Assembly (NCBI GenBank): GCA_910588075.1
Contig: CAJUOS010000012.1
Location: 1-47,726 of the forward strand
Reading direction: 5' to 3'
Source of the DNA: an uncultured Erysipelotrichaceae bacterium
GTDB taxonomy: Bacteria > Bacillota_I > Bacilli_A > Erysipelotrichales > Coprobacillaceae
DNA length: 47,726 nt
The notes beneath the pieces were generated by a model, which saw only the letters and a program-made list of their open reading frames with translations, was not told the DNA's origin and searched no databases. Below are positions 7,055-15,591 of this stretch, one piece after another; within the stretch, counting starts at the first letter, position 1; each line of letters starts with the position of its first letter. The translations under genes and the position numbers were made by a program.

Positions 7055-8144
7055 AAAAAATATCACGTCCATGAACCATACAAACAGGTTCACCAACCAT
7101 ATAATTAAAATGTGTTTCATAAAGAACACCTTTAGATTCATTTCGTTTTAATTCAAATGTTTCTAATGTTCCACCCTTTTGAGCTGCAACAACCAACCAA
7201 CGATCTTCTAACAATATCATTGCTCTTGGTTTTTCATCAGTATCTACATATTCAATATATTCTAACTGTCCTGTTTCTTTATTCACATAAAAAGCAGCAA
7301 CAGAATCATGTCCACGATTAGAAACCATTAAAATATCTCCTGCATCACTTAAAATAATATCTCCTGCAAGACTCTCTTTAGTATATTCATCTTTTGGATA
7401 TGTATCAACTTCTTGTATAAAAGTCAAAGTTTCTTCATTGTATTGATAAACACAAATGGTATTTGATAATTCATTTAAAACATAAGCAAATTGTCCATCA
7501 TTTGAAAAAATCATTTTCTTTGGTCCACTTCCAGGTTTTAAATGAATTGTTTTTTCTTCATTTCTTTCAAGTTTCCCTTTTTCTATAATATTATATAAGA
7601 CAACTTCATCTGTACCTAAATCACATACATAAATATATCTATGATCAGGAGTTTCATCTACATAATGAGGATGTGCTTCTATTTGACGTTTAGGAACAGG
7701 CCCACTTCCAACATGTTTAATCGCTTGTGTAACTTTAACAATTTTTTGGTCTAATATAGGAATAACAACAACTTCTCCATTATAATAATCTGTTGCATAA
7801 GCATATTTTCTATTTTGATCAACAAATATACTCATATATGTTTTTCCTTTAAAATAAACTTTTGCAGCTAATCCAAATTGTAAATCCATTGCTGCATATT
7901 GAGATATACCTCCATCTGTATTACGTCCAGAATTATTTTTATATGCTACAAATACAAAACGTTCTCTTCTGAACATTGTTATTGGATCTGCTTCAGATTT
8001 AAATTGTTTTTTCTTTAAAATCTCTCCAGTATCTGTATCAATATGAAAAGCATAAACACCTCTTGTTAAACCATTTCCATAACTCCCTACAAATATAGGT
8101 GTTACATTTCTTCTATTTCCTAAAAAAATTGAACCAATCTTCAT
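7044..8144 (-). CDS. Lactonase family beta-propeller protein (6-phosphogluconolactonase-like)
   Basis: 366 residues of the seven-bladed propeller lactonase family (YbhE/YkgB type), some members of which hydrolyse 6-phosphogluconolactone. Seen here: the opening FVGSYGNGLTRGVYAFHID, the central IEAHPHYVDETPDHRYIYVCDLGTDEV (His and acidic residues of the family's central funnel), GSGPKKMIFSNDGQFAYVLNE, and ILMVSNRGHDSVAAFYV. No signal peptide, so it is cytoplasmic. It stands between DUF1292 and mltG, which are neighbours in many Bacillota, and has its own terminator. A single oxidative pentose phosphate role is likely but the true substrate is unknown. Confidence 0.82.
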   Translation of the reverse strand: MKIGSIFLGNRRNVTPIFVGSYGNGLTRGVYAFHIDTDTGEILKKKQFKSEADPITMFRRERFVFVAYKNNSGRNTDGGISQYAAMDLQFGLAAKVYFKGKTYMSIFVDQNRKYAYATDYYNGEVVVIPILDQKIVKVTQAIKHVGSGPVPKRQIEAHPHYVDETPDHRYIYVCDLGTDEVVLYNIIEKGKLERNEEKTIHLKPGSGPKKMIFSNDGQFAYVLNELSNTICVYQYNEETLTFIQEVDTYPKDEYTKESLAGDIILSDAGDILMVSNRGHDSVAAFYVNKETGQLEYIEYVDTDEKPRAMILLEDRWLVVAAQKGGTLETFELKRNESKGVLYETHFNYMVGEPVCMVHGRDIFSGS

Positions 8145-8199
8145 GTTTTATTATAACCTCCTTAAAACATATATATTACGTCTAAACTTTTATATAATA

Positions 8200-8222
8200 A
8201 AGAAAAAGTTCTTTAAGAACTT
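8200..8222 (-). terminator. Terminator of the alaS-ireB-ruvX-DUF1292 operon
   Basis: Palindrome AAGTTCTT-A-AAGAACTT in transcript sense (8206-8222) followed by a T-rich tract. The DUF1292 stop codon begins the first arm. Confidence 0.75.
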
Positions 8223-8472
8223 ATTCCTCTTCATCTTGTGCTATAAAACTATTAAATACTTCTTCAATCATATCCCATTCTTCTGGTGTATCAACTGGGT
8301 ATAAATGTCCATCTTCATCATAAATAGAAGAATACACTTGAGGTTCTTCTTCATTGGCATCATAATACAACACATATTTTTTTCCGTTTTCATCATTTTC
8401 AAATGTAAATAAAACTTCAAACTCTAATTCATTTCCATCATCATCAATAACTTGTATCTTTTCTACGTCCAT
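8221..8472 (-). CDS. DUF1292 family protein (YrzB-like)
   Basis: An 83-residue acidic cytoplasmic protein. DUF1292 members sit after ruvX in many Bacillota; their function is unknown. Visible features are VIDDDGNELEFEVLFTFENDENGKKYVLYYD, typical of the family's beta-rich core, and an Asp/Glu-rich tail ending QDEEE. A longer frame reaches into ruvX, but the ATG at 8472 has AAGGAGA eight bases upstream and starts four bases after the ruvX stop. It is last in the T-box controlled alaS operon. Confidence 0.9.
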   Translation of the reverse strand: MDVEKIQVIDDDGNELEFEVLFTFENDENGKKYVLYYDANEEEPQVYSSIYDEDGHLYPVDTPEEWDMIEEVFNSFIAQDEEE

Positions 8473-8476
8473 TATA

Positions 8477-8899
8477 TTATCTCCTTTGTCCATCCAAATA
8501 TCCTTGTAAAATCTGCACAGCAGCCATTTTATCAATGACTTTCTTTCTTTTCTTTCTTGAAACATCAGCAAAAATAAGTTGATTTTGAGCAATAACTGTT
8601 GTTAGTCTTTCATCAACCAAAACAACCTCAACATCCATCATACGTTCAAGTCTTTCCTTAAAATCAATAGAGATTTGTGCTCTTTCGCCCAAATCTCCAT
8701 TCATATGCTTAGGAAGTCCTAATACAATTGTATGAATATTGTTTTCTTCTACAATTTGTTTCACATGATATGCAGCACTCTTATAATGATTCTCCTTAAA
8801 ATGATATGTTTCTACTCCATGAGCAATCATTCCAAGTGCATCACTCATTGCTATACCACACGTTCTAGATCCTAAATCTAATCCCAATATCTTTTCCAC
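8477..8899 (-). CDS. ruvX: RuvX/YqgF family RNase H-fold nuclease
   Basis: 140 residues, the usual size for YqgF. The RNase H-like fold shows the first catalytic Asp in LGLDLGSRTCGIAMSD (about 5-20), LGLPKHMNGDLGERA (about 60-74) and VDERLTT (about 96-102) with the second acidic pair. Family members process the 5' end of 16S rRNA precursor and were proposed as Holliday junction resolvases. It directly abuts ireB (stop and start adjacent) and precedes DUF1292, the standard Bacillota order. Confidence 0.93.
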   Translation of the reverse strand: MEKILGLDLGSRTCGIAMSDALGMIAHGVETYHFKENHYKSAAYHVKQIVEENNIHTIVLGLPKHMNGDLGERAQISIDFKERLERMMDVEVVLVDERLTTVIAQNQLIFADVSRKKRKKVIDKMAAVQILQGYLDGQRR

Positions 8900-9157
8900 T
8901 TATTTTGACTCCAAGTAAAATTTCACTAATTCTTCAATAATTTCATCACGATCGATTTGTTGAATAATTGAACGTGCACCTTTATGACTTGAAATATAAG
9001 CAGGGTCATTAGAAATTAAATATCCTGCAATTTGATGAACTGCATTATATCCTCTTTCATCTAACGCTTGAGAAACAGTCATTAAATTAGAATGAATAAC
9101 TTCTCTTTTGATTTCTTCTGAATTAAATAGACGTGTTTGTGTAAAATCCTTTGCCAT
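8900..9157 (-). CDS. ireB: IreB family regulatory phosphoprotein (YrzL, DUF965)
   Basis: 85 residues with near-complete match to the IreB/DUF965 family: an N-terminal DFTQTRLFN segment holding the Thr residues phosphorylated by the PASTA kinase IreK in Enterococcus, then VSQALDERGYNAVHQIAGYL and SNDPAYISSHKGARS. In enterococci IreB restrains cephalosporin resistance downstream of IreK; here its kinase is not in the window. ATG at 9157 is nine bases from AGGAGG; the in-frame GTG at 9163 is too close to it. It follows alaS, as in Bacillus. Confidence 0.93.
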   Translation of the reverse strand: MAKDFTQTRLFNSEEIKREVIHSNLMTVSQALDERGYNAVHQIAGYLISNDPAYISSHKGARSIIQQIDRDEIIEELVKFYLESK

Positions 9158-9223
9158 TGTCACATACCTCCTGTCTATATAATCAATATTACACCATATT
9201 GAATAAAATTGCTAGTAAAAGCT

Positions 9224-11833
9224 TTAGAATAACGCTTTTATTTGTTCTATTGCTGTATCAATGAGCTCAGCAGATGCACATCCACCCTGTGCAAAATCAG
9301 GCTTTCCGCCACCTCTTCCACCAATAACAGTATTTATTGTTTTGATAATATCTCCTGCTTTATAACCACTTTGAACCATAGAAGGAGTCAACCCTACAAA
9401 ATATGAAATCTTTTGAGAATTTTCACTTATCATAATAACAATACCATGATCTAATTGATCACGTAATTCAAAAGTCATTTGCTTTGATGTTGCTATATCT
9501 TTATTTTCTTTAACAAATAAGAATTGTACTCCATGAATATCTTCAATATTCTTAAATTTTTCCTTAGCTTCAATACTATTTAACTTATCTAAATATTGAT
9601 CTCTTTGTTTCTTGATTTCATTCATTTCATCAACAAAATGATTTACTTTTTCAATCATTTCATTTTTATTTTTAATCTTTAAAATATCACTCACAGTTTG
9701 TAATGTTTCTTCATTTTTCTTTAATGCAACATAAGCCTTTTGAGCTGTAACAGCTTCAATACGTCTAACTCCAGAACCTACACTTTCTTCACTTTCAATT
9801 TTAAACAATCCAATTTGAGCACTGTTAGAAACATGGCATCCACCACATAATTCTTTAGAATAATCTCCAACACTTACAACTCGAACTTCATCACCATACT
9901 TTTCATCAAATAGTGCCATAGCTCCTGATTGCATAGCCTCATCTTTATTCATGACTTGAATATCAACATTTAAACCATTAAAGATTTGTTGATTCACTTG
10001 ATCTTCAACTTGTCTCATTTGTTGTTCTGTCATTTTTTGTGGATGTGTAAAGTCAAAACGTAGTCTCTCATCATCAACATATGAACCAGCTTGTGAAACG
10101 TGATCTCCTAAAATGTTTTTCAATGCTTTTTGTAACAAGTGAGTAGCTGTATGATTATTTTGAATAAGTGAACGTTTATGAGTATCAACCATTAAAGTGA
10201 ATTCATCTCCTATTTTCACTTGTCCTTTCATCACTTTTACAATATGTAAATGTTGTTGATGTGGTGCCTTACATACATGCATAACTTCCAATTCTGTGAA
10301 TTCATTCAACATTTTTCCAGTATCAGCACATTGTCCACCCATTTCAGCATAGAAAGTTGTTTGATTTAAAATAACTTCACCTTTATCTGTAATTTCATCA
10401 CATTTAACCCCATCTTTAAAAGTTGCTATAACCTTAGCTTTGATAGGTGTTGGTTGATAATGGAATACACTTGGAGTATCAAAAGCCATTAAATCAGGTT
10501 TTTGTGAACACATAGATTCAACATCACAACGTGCATTTCTTGCTCTTTCTTGTTGTGCTTTCATTTCTGCTTTAAATCCATTTTCATCAACTGTATATCC
10601 TAATTCTTCAGCAATCTCTACTGTTAATTCTAATGGAAAACCATATGTATCATATAACTTAAAAGCATCTGTTCCATTTAATTCTTTATTTTTAGTCTTT
10701 GATAACATTTGATTTAATAATTTTTCACCATTGGCTAATGTTTTATGAAAAGCTTCTTCCTCTTTTTTCACTAATCCACTCACATAATCTGCCTTTGATG
10801 GTAAATAATCATAAAAATCTTTCATTATATCAGCAACTACATAAACTAATTGATACATAAAAGAATGATTAATTCCAATTTTTTTACCAAAACGAACAGC
10901 ACGTCTTAAAATTCTTCTTAAAACATAACCTCTACCAGCATTGTCAAATAAAGCACCATCACTTAAAGCAAAGGTAACAGTACGAATATGATCAGCAATA
11001 ACACGATATGCCATTTTATTATCAGCATATTTTACATCTGCTATTTTTTCAGTTTCATGTATAATTGGCAAGAAGAAATCTGTATCAAAATTTGTTTCTC
11101 CACCTTGAATAATACTGACCAATCTTTCTAATCCCATACCTGTATCAATATTTTTTTGTGGCAATTCTTTATAATCTTTTCTATCAATAGCTGGATTACA
11201 ATCATATTGAGAAAATACAACATTCCATACTTCTATGTAACGATCATTTTCTAATTCTTCAAAGAATAACTTTTCTCCCAAACCATCAGGATCATATTTT
11301 TCTCCACGATCATAAAAAATTTCTGAATCAGGTCCTCCAGGTCCTTCTCCTATTTCCCAAAAGTTACCATCTGTTTTTAAAATATGTTTTGGATCAACAT
11401 GACACACCTCAGTCCAAATACGATATGCTTCATCATCATCTGTATAAACTGTAATATATAATTTTTCTTTATCAAATCCAATCCAATCTGGACTTGTTAA
11501 AAATTCCCATGCAAAAGGTATAGCCTCTTCTTTAAAATAATCACCAATAGAAAAATTTCCTAACATTTCAAAAAAAGTATGATGTCTAGCTGTTTTTCCA
11601 ACATTTTCAATATCATTTGTACGAATAGACTTTTGCGCATTCGCAATTCTATGACATGCAGGTTTTTCACTTCCATCAAAATATTTTTTTAATGCCGCCA
11701 CCCCAGCATTAATCCATAAAAGTGTTGGATCATTATGGGGAATTAATGATGCTCCAGGTTCAATCATATGTCCCTTTGATTTAAAAAAGTCTAAAAACAT
11801 TTGTCTTACTTGATTTCCAGTTAATTGTTTCAT
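9224..11833 (-). CDS. alaS: Alanyl-tRNA synthetase
   Basis: 869 residues, full length. It charges tRNA-Ala and clears Ser/Gly mischarging. The class II catalytic domain covers about 1-440 (motif region FDGSEKPACHRIANAQKSIR; FEMLGNFSIGDYF; TGMGLERL). The editing domain has NHTATHLL and the CGGCHV zinc site, and the C-terminal DHHA1/C-Ala part ends GGRGGGKPDFAQGG. An in-frame TTG lies 15 bases upstream, but the ATG at 11833 follows AAGGAGGA at good spacing. Expression is controlled by the T-box leader just upstream. ireB follows after a 66-base gap. Confidence 0.96.
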   Translation of the reverse strand: MKQLTGNQVRQMFLDFFKSKGHMIEPGASLIPHNDPTLLWINAGVAALKKYFDGSEKPACHRIANAQKSIRTNDIENVGKTARHHTFFEMLGNFSIGDYFKEEAIPFAWEFLTSPDWIGFDKEKLYITVYTDDDEAYRIWTEVCHVDPKHILKTDGNFWEIGEGPGGPDSEIFYDRGEKYDPDGLGEKLFFEELENDRYIEVWNVVFSQYDCNPAIDRKDYKELPQKNIDTGMGLERLVSIIQGGETNFDTDFFLPIIHETEKIADVKYADNKMAYRVIADHIRTVTFALSDGALFDNAGRGYVLRRILRRAVRFGKKIGINHSFMYQLVYVVADIMKDFYDYLPSKADYVSGLVKKEEEAFHKTLANGEKLLNQMLSKTKNKELNGTDAFKLYDTYGFPLELTVEIAEELGYTVDENGFKAEMKAQQERARNARCDVESMCSQKPDLMAFDTPSVFHYQPTPIKAKVIATFKDGVKCDEITDKGEVILNQTTFYAEMGGQCADTGKMLNEFTELEVMHVCKAPHQQHLHIVKVMKGQVKIGDEFTLMVDTHKRSLIQNNHTATHLLQKALKNILGDHVSQAGSYVDDERLRFDFTHPQKMTEQQMRQVEDQVNQQIFNGLNVDIQVMNKDEAMQSGAMALFDEKYGDEVRVVSVGDYSKELCGGCHVSNSAQIGLFKIESEESVGSGVRRIEAVTAQKAYVALKKNEETLQTVSDILKIKNKNEMIEKVNHFVDEMNEIKKQRDQYLDKLNSIEAKEKFKNIEDIHGVQFLFVKENKDIATSKQMTFELRDQLDHGIVIMISENSQKISYFVGLTPSMVQSGYKAGDIIKTINTVIGGRGGGKPDFAQGGCASAELIDTAIEQIKALF

Positions 11834-11847
11834 TTTATCCTCCTTCA

Positions 11848-12066
11848 AAATAAAAAGTCATTCCTATTAAGGAACGACTTATATCGCGGTACCATCCTTG
11901 TTCATAATAAATATTATTATGCTCTCTAAGTCAATAACGCTGACTAAGCGTTGATGTTTACATCACTCTCCAAAGTAGCTTTCTTTACATTCTTTTAGAA
12001 ATTTACACCATCCATTTCCTCTCTATAAAAAGAATTATAAATACTTTTCTTTCTCCACGATTTGAC
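11848..12066 (-). promoter_or_regulatory. Alanine T-box riboswitch leader of alaS
   Basis: On the minus strand the T-box core reads AAGGATGGTACCGCG (11884-11898), close to the consensus that binds the tRNA acceptor end. The terminator arm follows (AGTCGTTCC / GGAATGACT, about 11858-11880, then five T). The Stem I region contains GGATGGTGTAAATTTC and the run AAAGCTACTTTGGAGAG, where GCT (11977-11979) in the usual specifier position is an alanine codon, matching the gene. Uncharged tRNA-Ala should stabilise the antiterminator. Confidence 0.92.
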
Positions 12067-12072
12067 TTTAAC

Positions 12073-12101
12073 ATTATAACTGATATTCATAATAAATTCA
12101 A
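12073..12101 (-). promoter_or_regulatory. Promoter of the alaS T-box leader
   Basis: TTGAAT (12096-12101), 17-base spacer, TATAAT (12073-12078) on the minus strand, directly before the T-box leader. Confidence 0.8.
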
Positions 12102-12131
12102 GATATGTATTCTTTTTCATAAGAAAAAGGC

Positions 12132-12305
12132 TTATTTCTTTGTTTCATCTTCTAAATCATTTTGAATTCTTTCTTGTTGTTTCTGAGCATCTTTATAATG
12201 TTCACATTGTGATTGTGTATTATCATATGAAGAAGAACGTATAGTTAAGAATAAAACAAAAAGAACAATAACTACCAAAAGTATAATCATTATTTTTTTC
12301 ATCAT
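12132..12305 (-). CDS. Small membrane-anchored protein, 57 residues
   Basis: A short frame starting MMKKIMIILLVVIVLFVLFLT, one transmembrane helix (about residues 4-22), followed by a charged, Gln/Glu-rich tail with one Cys (QSQCEHYKDAQKQQERIQND) that is probably helical. Its ATG follows the TAA of the rhodanese gene with no gap, and AAAGGATGA inside that gene gives a ribosome site, so the two are coupled. No family recognised. Its lack of frame breaks and the spacing argue that it is real. Confidence 0.65.
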   Translation of the reverse strand: MMKKIMIILLVVIVLFVLFLTIRSSSYDNTQSQCEHYKDAQKQQERIQNDLEDETKK

Positions 12306-12692
12306 TTATTTCTCATCCTTTTCAATATCATATGACCAATCTTGTATTCCACCTAAGTCATAAACATCTGTATATCCTAAGTCAGTAATTTTGGCATATG
12401 CTTCTTTACTTCGTCTACCACTTCGACAATAAATAACAATCTTTTTATCTTTTGAAGGAACTTTTGATTGAAAATCGCTTTCTATTGTCCCTAAAGGAAT
12501 TAACATAGAATGAGGAATATGTCCTTCTTTGTATTCATCTACTTCTCGCACATCTACCAAAACAAAATCTTCTTTATTTTGAAGCATTTGATAAACAGTT
12601 TCCCCTTCAATAGAACGAATATCTGTCTTTGCTTGACAGGCACTACATATTATAACTACTATCAACAATAATAAATGATAAATTTTTTTCAT
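12306..12692 (-). CDS. Rhodanese-domain lipoprotein
   Basis: 128 residues. A lipoprotein signal (KKIYHLLLLIVVIICSAC, lipid-modified Cys about 19) is followed by a single rhodanese domain: VDVREVDEYKEGHIPHSMLIPLG, then the active loop YCRSGRRS with the catalytic Cys (about 89), and DLGYTDVYDLGGIQDW at the end. It should sit outside the membrane and may act in sulfur transfer or thiol chemistry of surface proteins. It forms an operon with the 57-residue membrane protein that follows it. Confidence 0.88.
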   Translation of the reverse strand: MKKIYHLLLLIVVIICSACQAKTDIRSIEGETVYQMLQNKEDFVLVDVREVDEYKEGHIPHSMLIPLGTIESDFQSKVPSKDKKIVIYCRSGRRSKEAYAKITDLGYTDVYDLGGIQDWSYDIEKDEK

Positions 12693-12768
12693 GCTTTCAC
12701 CTCATCAAATATCATAACATAAAACCAAATGACTTTCTATGATAGTGCAAAACAATTTAAAACTCTAT

Positions 12769-13200
12769 TTATAAAATAAAAAGCATAGCCACCAAAGTTA
12801 ATACCATATCCTTAATTAAATTATCATCTTGACACTTTATATTGTCTTCTATAAAAAACAAGATTCCAATAACAAGATAAGGTCCTATACTTCTTAATAC
12901 AAAACTAATAACATTTATTTCATAAATAAGATGATATTGCCAATAAAAAAAATTTATAAATACAGTTCTTAAAATAAAATAATATCTCATACAACTCATA
13001 AAATATTTACATATGAAAATGATGACTTTGCTTTCACTTTTTAAATGCTTATATTTAAAAAATGAAATAAGGAAAACAATAGGAATAACAATAAAATGAT
13101 AAATAAAAATTAATTTTTTAACTGAAATTAAACATAAAATTTTTATTGTAAAAAGCATAAGAGTTATAAAAATAACAATTGCACAATCTATTAAAAACAT
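12769..13200 (-). CDS. Unknown integral membrane protein, 143 residues
   Basis: Highly hydrophobic, about four to five transmembrane segments, with basic loops (SFFKYKHLKSESKV). The frame can extend to 13275, but the ATG at 13200 has AGAGGA eight bases upstream and lies after the promoter. It is divergent from an XRE regulator across an 18-bp palindrome that covers its -10, so the regulator very likely controls it. Base composition is even more AT-rich than the neighbours and the pair sits in a spot that is variable among relatives of Bacillus. I do not recognise the family. Confidence 0.65.
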   Translation of the reverse strand: MFLIDCAIVIFITLMLFTIKILCLISVKKLIFIYHFIVIPIVFLISFFKYKHLKSESKVIIFICKYFMSCMRYYFILRTVFINFFYWQYHLIYEINVISFVLRSIGPYLVIGILFFIEDNIKCQDDNLIKDMVLTLVAMLFIL

Positions 13201-13218
13201 AAAGCTATCCTCTTTTAT

Positions 13219-13275
13219 AATTTTGCTACTATATAGTAGCATATTATGAATAAAAATGCAATTATTTGGTAGCAT
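13219..13275. promoter_or_regulatory. Divergent promoter with 18-bp palindromic operator
   Basis: TGCTACTATATAGTAGCA at 13224-13241 is a perfect palindrome. On the minus strand it contains the -10 TACTAT that pairs with -35 TTGCAT at 17 bases. On the plus strand its TTGCTA can serve as the -35 for the regulator gene, with -10 TATGAA 16 bases on. A further half site GGTAGCA lies at 13268-13274, close to the regulator's ribosome site. The likely ligand is the XRE protein encoded at 13293. Confidence 0.7.
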
Positions 13276-13292
13276 AATAATGAGGTGTAATT

Positions 13293-13541
13293 ATGCAATT
13301 TAAACGATTAGAGGATTTACGTATTGATAATGATAAAACACAAGCAGATATAGCAAAATATTTAGGTTGTCAAAGAGAAGTTTATCGCAGATATGAAAAA
13401 GGGACAAGACAAATTCCAGTTGATTTTTTAATTCAATTATCTGTTTTTTATAATGTCAGCATTGATTACATTCTTGGCTTAACTGATGAAAAAAAACCTT
13501 ATCCTAAAAAGAATAAAGTTTCTATAAAAAAATCTCATTAA
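13293..13541 (+). CDS. XRE-family transcriptional regulator
   Basis: 82 residues, essentially one Cro/C1-type helix-turn-helix domain (residues 5-62): LRIDNDKTQADIAKYLGCQREVYRRYEKGTRQIPVDFLIQLSVFYNVSIDYILGLTD, with the usual Gln in helix 2 and the YEKG...P turn. The tail is Lys-rich. GAGGTG lies five bases before the ATG. It is divergent from a small membrane protein and both promoters overlap a perfect palindrome, so it is probably an autoregulated repressor of that pair. Confidence 0.9.
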   Translation: MQFKRLEDLRIDNDKTQADIAKYLGCQREVYRRYEKGTRQIPVDFLIQLSVFYNVSIDYILGLTDEKKPYPKKNKVSIKKSH

Positions 13542-13545
13542 ATAT

Positions 13546-14481
13546 TTATGAAGGAAGGATTTTATATATAAATTGAATTAAGTATCGATCAAAGAATAAT
13601 GCTATAACAGTTGTTCCCACATTAAAAATAGTATGCATATTTGCTATTTGAGTCATCATGAGATGAGGTGTAAGCATAGATACCCATTCTATAAATGGTG
13701 TACACAGACAAATCAATGTAAATAAGATTGCTCCAAAAATATTAAGAAGAAGATGAAAAAGAGCTAATTGTTTACCACTTCTACTTCCAGATAAAGATGC
13801 TAAAAAAGCTGTTATACATGTTCCAATATCAAAACCAAAAATAATATATGTTGCTTTTTCTAATGATATTAAATTCATTTTAGCAAGACTTTGTAAAATT
13901 CCTATTGAAGCAGAAGAACTTTGAATAATGGCTGTAAATATGATTCCCACAAATATACCTAATATTGGATATGATAGCCATTGTAACAATGATAAAAAAA
14001 ATGATGAATCTTTTAATGGCATAAGAGAAACAGACATGATTTCTAAACCCATGAATAATATTCCAAAACCTCCAATAGTCTCTCCTGTATAATTCATTTT
14101 TTCTTTTTTAAAAAAAACAAACATAATGACTCCAATAAAAGCTAATAAAGGTGATAAAGTACCTACATCTAAAGCCAACATTTGTCCTGTAATTGTTGTA
14201 CCTATATTTGCCCCCATCACAACCCATATTGCATTTTCTAATGGCATCAAACCACTATTTACAAATCCAATTAACATCACAGTCATAGCTGATGAACTGT
14301 GAATTAAAGCAGTTACAACTATACCAGTAAAGACAGCTTTCCATTTATTATAGGTCAGTTTTTTTAAAATCATTTCTAAATGATTTCCTGCAATCTTCTC
14401 TAATCCTCCACTCATCATATTCATTCCAAAGAGAAAAAGAGACAATCCACCTATCATGCCTAACATATCTTGAATCTTCAT
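13546..14481 (-). CDS. Na/Pi cotransporter family protein, short form
   Basis: 311 residues with about eight to nine membrane helices and the inverted repeat typical of type II Na/phosphate symporters. Both halves carry the QSSSA-type motif: ALIHSSSAMTVM (about 59-70) and AIIQSSSASIGI (about 184-195), each followed by a GANIGTT- or GFDIGTC-type turn. Bacterial homologues are usually about 540 residues with a C-terminal PhoU-like domain. That domain is absent here and the protein stops soon after the last helix, so it may be constitutively active or use a separate PhoU. It converges with the XRE gene, leaving only four bases between stops. Confidence 0.85.
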   Translation of the reverse strand: MKIQDMLGMIGGLSLFLFGMNMMSGGLEKIAGNHLEMILKKLTYNKWKAVFTGIVVTALIHSSSAMTVMLIGFVNSGLMPLENAIWVVMGANIGTTITGQMLALDVGTLSPLLAFIGVIMFVFFKKEKMNYTGETIGGFGILFMGLEIMSVSLMPLKDSSFFLSLLQWLSYPILGIFVGIIFTAIIQSSSASIGILQSLAKMNLISLEKATYIIFGFDIGTCITAFLASLSGSRSGKQLALFHLLLNIFGAILFTLICLCTPFIEWVSMLTPHLMMTQIANMHTIFNVGTTVIALFFDRYLIQFIYKILPS

Positions 14482-14536
14482 AATATCTCCTCATCTCAAT
14501 CTATGAATTAAGATAACAAAACATGCTATGTTTTCT

Positions 14537-15577
14537 TTATGATGAAGATTGATGAAAAACAAGTTGTTTTATTTTTGTGAAAAATTGTAAATCTTTTAAT
14601 AATTGAAAAATAAAAAGACTGTATGAAAGAAATAATGGAGAAAAAATCATTCCTACTAAACCAAAAAGATCTCCAAAAAATGTTAAAGCAATAAATAAAG
14701 CTATTGGATGTAATTGAATACATTTTGAAAATAAATATGGTTGTAAATAAGATGATTCTAAATATTGTAATACAACCACAGCAATAAAAGCTCCATATCC
14801 TAATTCTGGATTGATAAAATACTCATAAATAATAACTGGTATTCCTCCTATATATGGTCCTATATAAGGGATTAAATTGGTAATTGATAAAAATAAGGCT
14901 AACCATATAAAATACTTTGGATCAATAAAAAAGAAAGGGATTAAACATAGAAAAAAGAAAAATAAGAAGTCTAGCACTAAAGATTTCATAAATTGATATG
15001 TTAATATCTTAATCTTCTTTAAGGTTTGCATACATAAACCTTGTTGTCTAAAAGGAATAAAAATAATACATTTTTCTATTAAATGTAAATTATCATAAGA
15101 AAGATAGAAAGAAATCCCCATTGCTAATAAGATATTTGTAAACCAATAAATCAAAGACTGTGTCCAGCCATTTAAAAGATCAACCAAATAATCTAAAACT
15201 TGATATTGTTTTAAAAATTGAATAATTGTTTCAAATATAGGATTGAGTTTTAAACGTCCTTGACAATATTGATTATAAAAACTTAAACACTGATCCACAA
15301 TATAAGGAGCAATAAAATAACATGCGATAATAAAAAATAATGATAAAGACAAATACAGATGAATAACTACTACTTTTCTATTTAATCTATCATTTGTAAA
15401 GTAATCTATTAAAGGATCTAATAAAAAATGAAAAAACAATGCTATTATTAAAGGAAAGAAAAGATTAAAAATATATAACAATCCCTTTTGAATTTGAAAT
15501 AATGAAAATACATAATACATCAATATAAGAGCTATACTATAAATGATTATTCTTTTTGCTAGTTCTATTCTGTTCAT
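14537..15577 (-). CDS. AI-2E family permease (YrrI-like)
   Basis: 346 residues with the AI-2E/PerM topology: two N-terminal helices, a long amphipathic middle, then a C-terminal block with SITNLIPYIGPYIGGIPVIIYEYF (about 233-256), VVVLQYLESSYLQPYLFSKCIQLHPIALFIAL (about 264-295) and FGLVGMIFSPLF. In B. subtilis the homologue yrrI lies just before alaS, and here it lies between recD2 and alaS, so it is the syntenic copy. The name does not establish autoinducer export; relatives include Na/H antiporters. Substrate unknown. Confidence 0.87.
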   Translation of the reverse strand: MNRIELAKRIIIYSIALILMYYVFSLFQIQKGLLYIFNLFFPLIIALFFHFLLDPLIDYFTNDRLNRKVVVIHLYLSLSLFFIIACYFIAPYIVDQCLSFYNQYCQGRLKLNPIFETIIQFLKQYQVLDYLVDLLNGWTQSLIYWFTNILLAMGISFYLSYDNLHLIEKCIIFIPFRQQGLCMQTLKKIKILTYQFMKSLVLDFLFFFFLCLIPFFFIDPKYFIWLALFLSITNLIPYIGPYIGGIPVIIYEYFINPELGYGAFIAVVVLQYLESSYLQPYLFSKCIQLHPIALFIALTFFGDLFGLVGMIFSPLFLSYSLFIFQLLKDLQFFTKIKQLVFHQSSS

Positions 15578-15591
15578 AAAACAACCCCTTT

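Noticed and set aside
9209..9240. Terminator at the end of alaS
   Set aside because: AAAAGC/GCTTTT can pair around the stop, but no T-run follows, and ireB probably shares the transcript.
14518..14534. Terminator between the AI-2E-type and Na/Pi genes
   Set aside because: AAAACAT-GCT-ATGTTTT is a weak AT stem with no continuous T-run after it.
14537..15577. Quorum-sensing system from the AI-2E name
   Set aside because: The family name is historical. There is no luxS or sensor nearby and the gene is the syntenic yrrI.
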